Source: an uncultured Selenomonas sp. (GTDB lineage Bacteria > Bacillota > Negativicutes > Selenomonadales > Selenomonadaceae). Taken from it: a stretch of 5,304 nt of DNA. Below the pieces are notes generated by a model, which was not told the origin of the DNA, made no database searches, and worked only from the letters and a program-made list of their open reading frames with translations. The translations under genes and the position numbers were made by a program. This document shows positions 1 through 5,304 of this stretch, one piece after another. Numbering within the stretch: position 1 is the first letter of the stretch; each line of letters starts with the position of its first letter. Location of the stretch: positions 1 to 5,304 of the forward strand of contig CALJPB010000434.1 of the NCBI GenBank assembly GCA_937981305.1. Direction: 5' to 3'.

Positions 1-62
1 GACACGGTAATCTGGCGATCTTCAATCGTGCAATAGCTCTTCTGGTTTTGTTGCACAAAATT
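1..62. other. Unassigned window edge beyond the kinase terminator
   Basis: This stretch is too short to assign. Two readings compete. On the plus strand, frame 1 reads DTVIWRSSIVQ and stops at TAG 34-36, which could be the tail of a convergent gene; the hairpin and T-run at 63-102 would then be correctly oriented to end it. On the minus strand, a frame opens at GTG 54-56 and runs off the window as MQQNQKSYCTIEDRQITV. It has protein-like composition and the same direction as every other gene here, but no Shine-Dalgarno sequence, and the terminator hairpin ends only 6 nt upstream. Neither can be confirmed without the flanking sequence. Confidence 0.3.
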
Positions 63-102
63 GAGGCTGCTGCACGTTTGTTTCGTGCAGCAGCCTCTTT
101 TT
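63..102. terminator. Rho-independent terminator after the nucleoside kinase gene, possibly bidirectional
   Basis: A perfect 14-bp stem (63-76 pairs with 84-97) encloses a 7-nt loop. On the plus strand it is followed by TTTTT at 98-102. On the minus strand it is followed by AATTTTG, a weaker U-tract. It begins a few bases after the kinase TGA stop (102-104). The better T-run faces the plus strand, which hints at a bidirectional terminator shared with a convergent plus-strand gene left of the window, but it should end kinase transcription as well. Confidence 0.85.
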
Positions 103-1718
103 CATGAAAAGAACACAGATTTTCCAATAAATTCTCTGAGAATGGAGTTATTGGGAATTTCATCAACAGCAGAAATTTCATCGACATATTGAAGAAAGCG
201 CAGAAGCAGACGAGCTTCTGTATACCCTTCTTCTCCACACCGAATCTCTTCCAAGAGTGGTACCGCATATTTTTTCAAGACACCTATTTCGTAAATCAAA
301 GCAGAATTGAAGAGGGTATCTGCTTCCTCCTGAAACGGAAAGATGTACTTCTCCTCTCCTGCTCTGACATCCGGCCATTGGCGAATACTCTTGAGTGCCT
401 TTGCCCCACGAAATTGATAGTCACGTACCAGACGGCGCAGAAAACGCACTTCTGTCGTTGGAATCCTGTTATGTGCGTCGATATTCAGCTGTGTCAACGC
501 GCTGATATAAATTTTATATTTATTGATACGTGGGATATCCTTTGTCAGATACTCGTTCAGCCCATGAATTCCTTCAATAATGATGAGTTGATCGCTGTGA
601 ATGGACAGAATAGCCTCCTTTTTCCATTCCCTTTTCCCTGTTATGAAATTATAACGTGGAATTTGAACCGCTTTCCCCTCAAGGAGGTCGATCATGTTCT
701 GATTGAAGAGTTTTGTGTCGAGTGCATCAAGGGATTCGTAATCATACTGTCCCTTCTCGTTCAGCGGCGTATCCTCGCGGTTGAGGAAATAGTCATCCAA
801 AGAAATCATAATTGGGCGAAGTCCGTTGACACGAAGCTGAACCCGTAGTCTCTGTGCAAATGAGGTCTTTCCGGATGATGACGGTCCCGCAATCAGGATC
901 AGACGGATATTCTCACGATGAGAGAAAATATGATCTGAAATCTGTGCGATGCGTTTTTCTTGCAGCGCTTCTGAAACACGGATGAGGTCCCCTATCGTAT
1001 TTTCCTTGTTAATTCGATTCAGATCAGAGATAAAGCGGCAGTCCAGAATATCCGCCCATGCCTTTGATTCGGCAAGGATTGAGGCGAATTTTGGCTGATT
1101 GGTGCGCTTTCTGACTCGTCCATTCGTCATTTCGTCAGGGGTACGAATCAACACCCCGTCGGGTTCGTAGTCCAGCTCAAACCTGCCGAGTTCTCTTGCC
1201 TCATGGAGCATTGGACCGTATAGATAGTCTGTATAGTCCTCACAGGTATATATACTGATGATAGGCTTTGTGAGTGCAGAAATCAGGTTTACCTTTCCTG
1301 TTCGTCCGAGATTTTTGAAAATATCAATTGCGTCCTGCCGCGGAATACTGCGCTTGACAATGGGGAGATTGGCTGCAATCATAGCTCGCATTTGACGATC
1401 TATTTCTTTTATAAACTGTAGATCAATCGTGCGATTCGGTATTTTTATTTCGCAATACAGTCCTTTATTTACCGTGAATTTTGCAATTACATCGCTGTTT
1501 TTCTCAAGCCTATTTACCGCCGCAATCAAAAGAAAAAGCACGGAGCGTCGATAGATGACCCAGCCCAATGGTGAGTCCAATTCGATAAAATCAATTTGAT
1601 CAGTATCTTCGTAAACAGTTTGAATATCACGCACTTCACCGTTAATTTTCGCTGCAACAATCGAGCTGGAATAGTTGCTTTGTACCTGTTTCGCCATCAT
1701 TATCAGGTTTTTGTCCAT
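102..1718 (-). CDS. Nucleoside kinase (uridine kinase-type) with threonyl-tRNA-synthetase-like N-terminal region
   Basis: Probable cytoplasmic P-loop kinase that phosphorylates a nucleoside, uridine or a related one, for nucleotide salvage. The 538 residues are about 2.5 times a classical Udk and match the long two-part family common in Bacillota. Residues about 15-260 resemble the TGS and second-additional-domain region of threonyl-tRNA synthetase; the stretch around 161-192 (DYTDYLYGPM, then DGVLIR) is typical. The kinase domain covers about 270-480: Walker A GPSSSGKT at 278-285, SLDDYF at 306-311, PRYNFITGKR at 354-363 and Walker B-like IIIEGIHGLN at 379-388. The C-terminus carries the family ending LREFIGKS, where GGS is more usual. 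The start ATG at 1716-1718 is preceded 6 nt upstream by GGGAAGGGG (1725-1733). No aminoacylation domain is present, so it is not a synthetase. The family is clear; the exact substrate is inferred. No clear promoter of its own is visible. Confidence 0.92.
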   Translation of the reverse strand: MDKNLIMMAKQVQSNYSSSIVAAKINGEVRDIQTVYEDTDQIDFIELDSPLGWVIYRRSVLFLLIAAVNRLEKNSDVIAKFTVNKGLYCEIKIPNRTIDLQFIKEIDRQMRAMIAANLPIVKRSIPRQDAIDIFKNLGRTGKVNLISALTKPIISIYTCEDYTDYLYGPMLHEARELGRFELDYEPDGVLIRTPDEMTNGRVRKRTNQPKFASILAESKAWADILDCRFISDLNRINKENTIGDLIRVSEALQEKRIAQISDHIFSHRENIRLILIAGPSSSGKTSFAQRLRVQLRVNGLRPIMISLDDYFLNREDTPLNEKGQYDYESLDALDTKLFNQNMIDLLEGKAVQIPRYNFITGKREWKKEAILSIHSDQLIIIEGIHGLNEYLTKDIPRINKYKIYISALTQLNIDAHNRIPTTEVRFLRRLVRDYQFRGAKALKSIRQWPDVRAGEEKYIFPFQEEADTLFNSALIYEIGVLKKYAVPLLEEIRCGEEGYTEARLLLRFLQYVDEISAVDEIPNNSILREFIGKSVFFS

Positions 1719-1745
1719 GAAGATCCCCTTCCCTTGTCTCTATAT

Positions 1746-1778
1746 AAAAATCCTGCTCAATTTCAGAGCAGGATTTTT
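1746..1778. terminator. Terminator hairpin after the phosphate transporter gene
   Basis: A perfect 13-bp stem (1746-1758 pairs with 1766-1778) encloses a 7-nt loop. The arms carry a run of five A and a run of five T at the outer ends. In the minus direction it lies 10 nt after the transporter stop codon and runs into ATTTTTATATAG, a usable U-tract. It should end the DUF47-pit transcript. Its 3' end lies only 27 nt before the kinase start codon, so it also sits directly upstream of the kinase ribosome binding site. Confidence 0.85.
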
Positions 1779-1788
1779 GTATGCTTTC

Positions 1789-2787
1789 TTAAATGAACAG
1801 TATTACGAATTGATATGTAAGAGCGCCCATGACCGCAGTACATGGAATTGTCATCACCCATGCTACAACCATCTGCTGGGCAACACCCCAGCGAACTGCA
1901 TTGATGCGTTTTGCTGCCCCTACGCCCATGATGGAACCGGAAACGACATGTGTCGTGCTTACGGGAAGATGTAAGAGCGTCGCGCCAAATATAATGATGG
2001 AGGAATTCAGATCTGCCGCAAATCCGGAAATCGGCTGAAGCTTGAATATTTTTCCTCCGATCGTCTTGATGATACGCCAGCCCCCTACTGCGGTTCCGCA
2101 AGCCATGGCAGTTGCTGCAAGTATCTTGACATAGGTCGGAACTTCAAACACATCGATATATCCACCTGCAAGAAGTGCCAGTGTCATAATACCCATGGAT
2201 TTTTGGGCATCGTTTGATCCGTGAGAAAATGCCATCGTAGCTGCTGTTAAGATCTGCATTTTCTTAAATTTTCCGTTGATTGCTGTGGGACGAAATCGCC
2301 CAAAGAAACGGAATAAGAGGAGCATGATGACACACCCCAATACCATACCGATAAGGGGCGAGAGAATCAGGGACAGAATAATCTTGCCGATGCCATAAAA
2401 GTTCAGCCCGTCCATTCCAGAGGCTGACATGAGTACTGCGCCGATCAATCCGCCAATGAGCGCATGGGAACTGCTGGATGGCAGACCAAACTTCCATGTA
2501 ATAATGTTCCACACAATAGAGCCAAAGAGTGCTGCAATCAGTATGTGTTCATCTACATGAGAGGCCGATTTTACAATGTCGGCTCCAATGGTCTTTGCGA
2601 CGCCTGTGCTGTACATGGCACCCAAAAAATTGAGAACGGCAGCCATGATGATTGCATGCTGCGGGTGGATTGCTCTGGTCGAAACAGAGGTGGCAATCGC
2701 ATTTGCCGTATCGTGGAATCCGTTGATGAAATCAAATACAAGTGCCAGAAGTATGACCAAGAAGATCAAAAGTTGGAATTCAGGCAT
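1789..2787 (-). CDS. pit: PiT-family inorganic phosphate transporter
   Basis: Membrane carrier of the PiT family (COG0306), which imports phosphate, often as a metal-phosphate complex, using the proton gradient. The 332 residues match the short bacterial form. The two family repeats are visible: DFINGFHDTANAIATSV at 19-35 and FSHGSNDAQKSMG at 187-199. Each is followed by a second conserved stretch, GLPSSSSHALIGG at 101-113 and PVSTTHVVSGSIMGVG at 275-290. Hydrophobic membrane segments occupy most of the chain, for example about 5-20, 44-62, 83-98, 107-121, 136-160 and 302-331. A short polar loop near 161-178 separates the halves. The ATG at 2785-2787 lies inside the end of the DUF47 gene (8-nt overlap). 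A GGGGAG sits about 12 nt upstream, rather far, so translation is probably coupled. Phosphate is the family substrate; sulfate is a less likely alternative. Confidence 0.95.
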   Translation of the reverse strand: MPEFQLLIFLVILLALVFDFINGFHDTANAIATSVSTRAIHPQHAIIMAAVLNFLGAMYSTGVAKTIGADIVKSASHVDEHILIAALFGSIVWNIITWKFGLPSSSSHALIGGLIGAVLMSASGMDGLNFYGIGKIILSLILSPLIGMVLGCVIMLLLFRFFGRFRPTAINGKFKKMQILTAATMAFSHGSNDAQKSMGIMTLALLAGGYIDVFEVPTYVKILAATAMACGTAVGGWRIIKTIGGKIFKLQPISGFAADLNSSIIIFGATLLHLPVSTTHVVSGSIMGVGAAKRINAVRWGVAQQMVVAWVMTIPCTAVMGALTYQFVILFI

Positions 2788-3406
2788 ATTTCATTACCAC
2801 TCCCCGCAGCATATCCGCAATGAGTTCACAATGATCCAGCGTATCCTCCAACTGCTCTAGCACATCTTTCCAACGAATAAGCTCAATGGGATCTTTCTCA
2901 TTATCGAACAGATAGGCTACTTCCTTCCGATAGATGAGATCCCCTTCACTTTCATAGCGTTCAATCTTATGGGAGGCATCTAGGATCTGTACTTGATTTT
3001 TTCGTATGTTTTCCAGATAGGAAACAGCACGCACGACTTCTTCTGTTGAAGAGATCAGGAGATTCGTCAGATTAACTGCTCCAGTCATAGGCTGACCCAT
3101 ACGGTACATCTCGTATCGCTGCAAGATTCCCTGTAGCAGATCGACACCATCGTCAAGGTTGTTTGCCAAGGCATAGATATCTTCGCGGTCAATCGGCGTG
3201 ATAAATGTAAGATTCAGCTTGTCGATGATACGGTCATTGATGGCATCTGCTTCATGTTCAATGCGATTAATTTCTTCTACCTTTGTACCCGCTGCAGTGT
3301 AATCCTTCATAACATCGTCCAGTACCAATGCGCCTTCATGAAAGAATTTTGCACTCTCAAGGAACAAGTCGAAGAATTCGTCATCCTTCTGTTTGAAATT
3401 AAACAT
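2780..3406 (-). CDS. DUF47 family protein (PhoU-like accessory protein of Pit)
   Basis: Soluble, largely helical protein of 208 residues, the usual size for the DUF47/YkaA-type PhoU-like family (COG1392). These proteins are encoded next to PiT transporters (ykaA-pit in Bacillus subtilis, orfA-pit in Sinorhizobium) and are thought to modulate phosphate uptake; the biochemical role is poorly defined. Family marks are EHEAD at 50-54 and DREDIYALANNLDDGVDLLQ at 73-92. These acidic stretches correspond to the metal-binding E/D motifs of PhoU-like helices. There is no signal peptide or membrane segment. The start ATG at 3404-3406 has a strong GGGGAGGA (3416-3423) 9 nt upstream. The gene is first in its unit, and its TGA overlaps the transporter start by 8 nt, which argues for one transcript and coupled translation. 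No clear Pho-box-like direct repeats are visible upstream. Confidence 0.92.
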   Translation of the reverse strand: MFNFKQKDDEFFDLFLESAKFFHEGALVLDDVMKDYTAAGTKVEEINRIEHEADAINDRIIDKLNLTFITPIDREDIYALANNLDDGVDLLQGILQRYEMYRMGQPMTGAVNLTNLLISSTEEVVRAVSYLENIRKNQVQILDASHKIERYESEGDLIYRKEVAYLFDNEKDPIELIRWKDVLEQLEDTLDHCELIADMLRGVVMKYA

Positions 3407-3428
3407 AAACCCGGATCCTCCCCAAGAA

Positions 3429-3439
3429 GATATAATATC
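3429..3439. repeat. Short inverted repeat in the DUF47-pit leader
   Basis: GATAT-A-ATATC is a perfect 5-bp inverted repeat around one base. It lies between the candidate promoter and the DUF47 ribosome binding site, where a repressor could act. AT-rich dyads of this length arise often by chance, so an operator role is only a possibility. Confidence 0.2.
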
Positions 3440-3469
3440 GGAGGCGTATATAAGAAAACTTACAACCTA

Positions 3470-3498
3470 ATAATATCATTATTTCAGATTGACAGCAA
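3470..3498 (-). promoter_or_regulatory. Candidate sigma-70-type promoter for DUF47-pit
   Basis: Reading the minus strand, TTGCTG (3493-3498) and TATTAT (3470-3475) are separated by exactly 17 nt. The -10 box matches TATAAT at five of six positions, but the -35 box matches only the TTG half of TTGACA. The inferred start would give a leader of roughly 55-60 nt before the DUF47 ATG. The surrounding AT-rich sequence allows other pairings, including a second TATTAT at 3432-3437 without a good -35 box. Confidence 0.4.
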
Positions 3499-3546
3499 GA
3501 TATAAATTGAAAAGCTTTTCGGCTATAATTCAATATTTATCTAAGG

Positions 3547-3588
3547 CATAGTAAAAGAGCAACGTTTGTGCGCTGCTCTTTTACTATG
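3547..3588. terminator. Terminator hairpin closing the ABC transporter operon
   Basis: A perfect 15-bp stem (3547-3561 pairs with 3574-3588) can be extended inward by two more pairs after one mismatch, leaving a small loop near 3565-3570. It starts 28 nt after the stop of the last ATPase gene. On the minus strand the 3' arm reads TGCTCTTTTACTATG, so the U-tract is inside the arm and the effective terminator is the GC-rich core followed by TTTT. The stem is nearly symmetric, so it may act from either side and insulate the DUF47-pit promoter from read-through. Confidence 0.75.
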
Positions 3589-3616
3589 ATTATTTATCTA
3601 TCTGTCACGTTTCGTG

Positions 3617-4447
3617 CTACGCAGGGATTTCGACTTCGGGAACGACAATGCGCGGCGCCTTGCCTTTTGGTAGAAGGGTAAACACGGACTTCAGGAGCTT
3701 CTGCGTATACGGATGCTTCGCATGCGCGAGATCCCGTCCATCCAGTTCCTCCACAACCTTTCCAAAGTACATGACGACAACGCGCGTGCATAAACGCGAC
3801 ACGAGTGCAAGGTCATGACAGATGAATAGGATTGTCAGATTCCGTTCTCGTTGAATACGGACAAGCAGTTCAACAATCGTCTCCTGCACAGAAACATCGA
3901 GCGCACTTGTTGCCTCGTCACAGACCAGAATCTCCGGCTCCAATGCCAGTGCACGCGCAATTCCTACGCGCTGACGCTGTCCCCCGCTCATATTTGCGGG
4001 ATAGCGTTCGGCAAATTCCTCGGGCAGGTCGACAAGGCGCAGGAGTTCTGCTGCCTTGTCATGTGCGCTCCCTTTGAGGAGTCCGAAGTTCCGCAACGGT
4101 TCACAGATGATGTCCTTGATCTTCATCTTCGGATTGAAGGAGGTTGTAGGATCCTGAAAGACCATCTGGATATTGCGCCGCATATTGCGGGCATCCTCGC
4201 CCTTCAACCCCGTAATTTCCTTGTCTCTGAAGAAGATTTGACCCTCAGATGGTGCATGAAGCTGCATCAGCGTGCGCACAAGCGTACTTTTTCCACAGCC
4301 GCTTTCACCGACAATACCAAGGATTTCTCCACGATATACTGGAAATGTCACATCGTCACATGCCGTAAGAACTTTGCCGCCCTCAAGGGGGAAGCGTTTA
4401 GTGATATGCTCGATGCGCAGGATGATCTCACGCTCCGACTGTGTCAT
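3617..4447 (-). CDS. ABC transporter ATP-binding protein, DppF/OppF/NikE-like
   Basis: Second ATPase of an oligopeptide/dipeptide/nickel-type importer; it powers uptake at the inner face of the membrane together with the ATPase encoded just upstream. In the 276 residues chosen here: Walker A GESGCGKST at 47-55, Q-loop glutamine at 98 (VFQDP), ABC signature MSGGQRQRV at 153-161, Walker B ILVCDEATSALD at 173-184 and H-loop His211. The HPYT motif of the peptide-transporter C-terminal domain is at 245-248. The frame stays open to a GTG at 4595-4597, but those 50 extra residues overlap the upstream gene and look unlike protein of this family. The ATG at 4445-4447 has GGAGG 8 nt upstream. The chain is shorter than typical OppF/DppF (about 320-330) and closer to NikE. 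Substrate (peptide, nickel or other metal) is not decidable here. Confidence 0.9.
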   Translation of the reverse strand: MTQSEREIILRIEHITKRFPLEGGKVLTACDDVTFPVYRGEILGIVGESGCGKSTLVRTLMQLHAPSEGQIFFRDKEITGLKGEDARNMRRNIQMVFQDPTTSFNPKMKIKDIICEPLRNFGLLKGSAHDKAAELLRLVDLPEEFAERYPANMSGGQRQRVGIARALALEPEILVCDEATSALDVSVQETIVELLVRIQRERNLTILFICHDLALVSRLCTRVVVMYFGKVVEELDGRDLAHAKHPYTQKLLKSVFTLLPKGKAPRIVVPEVEIPA

Positions 4448-5225
4448 AACGCTTTCCTCCAATCTGTGGTACGGCACGCAGGAGTTCCTTGGTGTAGTCC
4501 TTCTGCGCATGTTCAATAATTTCTTCGGCAGTGCCATGCTCGATGACATTGCCGTTCTGCATGACCATGATCTGATCCGACATATAGGCCGCGACACCGA
4601 GGTTGTGTGTCACAAGGACAATGGATGTGCCATCCTTCTGGCAGATATCCATCATCTCATTGACGACCTGTGCTTGCGTGGTCACGTCCAACGCAGACGT
4701 TGGTTCGTCAGCCAGCAGGAGTGCCGGCTTGAAAAACATCGCCATTGCAACACCAACACGCTGACGCATGCCGCCAGAGAGTTCAAACGGAAAGCTCTTC
4801 ATTACATTCGCGGGATTAGACAGATGCATGCGTGCAAGCATATCCTGTGCCTGCGCTGCAGCTTCCTTCTCCCCCATCGTGTCATGCGTCTGGATATACT
4901 CGACGAACTGCTCGCCGATGGTACGAATCGGATCCATCATGCTGCCGCTGTCTTGGAAGATCATCGCAGCGGTCTTGCCGCTCACATGACGCCACTCCTC
5001 AGCGCTGCACTTTGTCATATCCTTCCCGTCATAGAGGATCTCGCCCGCTGTTACTCTGCCGACATGCGGCAGGCAGCCGAGCATCGCCCGAATGACGGTG
5101 GTCTTTCCGCTGCCGCTTTCGCCGACAATGGTCAGCACTTCCCCGTCCTTGAGGGTGAAGTCCACACCGTGCACCATTTCCGTGCCTTCGTATGCGATTT
5201 TAAGCCCTCGCACCTCAATTAACAT
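4428..5225 (-). CDS. ABC transporter ATP-binding protein, DppD/OppD/NikD-like
   Basis: First ATPase of the same importer; 265 residues, close to NikD and shorter than classical OppD/DppD (about 325-335). Visible motifs: Walker A GESGSGKT at 35-42, Q-loop Gln91 (IFQDSGSMMDP), ABC signature LSGGMRQRV at 149-157, Walker B LLLADEPTSALD at 169-180 and H-loop His207 (VTHNLG). The combination of IFQD-MMDP with ADEPTSALDVTTQAQ is characteristic of the D-type subunit. The usual C-terminal HPYT motif is altered to KDYT (242-245), and the chain ends soon after, so the cap domain is short. The start ATG at 5223-5225 has GGAGGAG (5234-5240) 8 nt upstream. The gene begins 20 nt after the first stop of the preceding gene and overlaps the next ATPase gene by 20 nt, so all three are probably cotranscribed. 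All catalytic motifs look intact. Confidence 0.92.
   Translation of the reverse strand: MLIEVRGLKIAYEGTEMVHGVDFTLKDGEVLTIVGESGSGKTTVIRAMLGCLPHVGRVTAGEILYDGKDMTKCSAEEWRHVSGKTAAMIFQDSGSMMDPIRTIGEQFVEYIQTHDTMGEKEAAAQAQDMLARMHLSNPANVMKSFPFELSGGMRQRVGVAMAMFFKPALLLADEPTSALDVTTQAQVVNEMMDICQKDGTSIVLVTHNLGVAAYMSDQIMVMQNGNVIEHGTAEEIIEHAQKDYTKELLRAVPQIGGKRYDTVGA
4456..4460 (-). promoter_or_regulatory. Ribosome binding site that fixes the start of the second ATPase
   Basis: GGAGG on the minus strand lies 8 nt before ATG 4445-4447, inside the last codons of the upstream ATPase gene. It supports this ATG over the GTG at 4595-4597 and suggests that the two subunits are translated in coupled fashion. Confidence 0.8.
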
Positions 5226-5243
5226 TCGGGCTTCTCCTCCTTA

Positions 5244-5304
5244 TTACTTCGCGGGTTTGATCTTGTTCGTAATCCAGTAGTAGTCCGCCGGATGCATAAT
5301 CGCA
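5244..5304 (-). CDS. C-terminus of a gene upstream of the ATPases, probably the ABC substrate-binding protein (partial)
   Basis: Only the last 19 codons are in the window, reading AIMHPADYYWITNKIKPAK, followed by two tandem TAA stops (5244-5246 and 5241-5243). The tail is polar, with aromatic residues and a basic IKPAK end. This resembles the C-terminal ends of family 5 peptide/nickel binding proteins; E. coli NikA, as I recall it, ends in a similar IKP motif. Permeases of these systems usually end with a hydrophobic helix and a DPR-type tail, which is not seen. The close spacing to the first ATPase gene (20 nt) places it in the same operon. The identification rests on very few residues. Confidence 0.5.
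   Translation of the reverse strand, partial: AIMHPADYYWITNKIKPAK

Noticed and set aside
189..848. Plus-strand open frame of 219 codons opposite the nucleoside kinase
   Set aside because: It lies antisense to the conserved kinase domain, has no ribosome binding site that I can see and no family motif.
3489..3529. Plus-strand TTGACA (3489-3494) and TATAAT (3524-3529) as a promoter
   Set aside because: The boxes are 29 nt apart, too far to work together, and no plus-strand gene follows; the transcript would run straight into the 3547-3588 hairpin and then antisense to the ATPases.
3547..3588. Small RNA or riboswitch at the long hairpin
   Set aside because: A single symmetric stem directly after an operon end is adequately explained as a terminator; no further conserved structure is visible.
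3851..4519. Plus-strand open frame of 222 codons opposite the second ATPase
   Set aside because: Antisense shadow of a gene with complete Walker and signature motifs; no independent support.
4448..4597. N-terminal extension of the second ATPase to GTG 4595-4597
   Set aside because: The extra 50 residues overlap the C-terminal coding part of the first ATPase out of frame and are not family-like, whereas ATG 4445-4447 has a GGAGG at ideal spacing.
4272..5222. Plus-strand open frame of 316 codons opposite the two ATPase genes
   Set aside because: It is the antisense of two genes with intact ABC motifs, has no recognisable domain and is rich in His, Cys and Arg as expected of a shadow frame.

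Overview
The window reads as ordinary chromosomal DNA of a low-to-mid GC Gram-positive-type anaerobe, broadly Bacillota. A Negativicutes or Clostridia member fits best, but this rests on gene content and strong GGAGG-type ribosome binding sites, not on any marker gene. All convincing genes lie on the minus strand, so transcription runs from high to low coordinates.

Layout in transcription order. (1) 3617-5304 is the end of an oligopeptide/dipeptide/nickel-type ABC importer operon. It holds the last 19 codons of an upstream gene, probably the substrate-binding protein, then a DppD/NikD-like ATPase and a DppF/NikE-like ATPase that overlap by 20 nt. A long hairpin at 3547-3588 closes the unit. 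The permeases and most of the binding protein lie outside the window, so the substrate cannot be assigned. (2) 1789-3406 is a two-gene phosphate unit, a DUF47/PhoU-like protein followed by a PiT-family phosphate transporter overlapping it by 8 nt. A candidate sigma-70-type promoter lies upstream (3470-3498) and a terminator hairpin at 1746-1778 follows. (3) 102-1718 encodes a long nucleoside (uridine-type) kinase with a threonyl-tRNA-synthetase-like N-terminal half. It starts just downstream of the phosphate-unit terminator and is followed by a perfect 14-bp hairpin at 63-97. (4) 1-62 is too short to assign.

The three units share no obvious common function beyond general housekeeping: solute import, phosphate uptake and nucleotide salvage. 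I see no tRNA or rRNA gene, CRISPR array, insertion sequence, phage gene or defence system, and no support for an undescribed system. The points worth a second look are the overlapping gene pairs, the missing obvious promoter for the kinase, the three hairpins that mark the unit boundaries, and the short or altered C-termini of the two ATPases.
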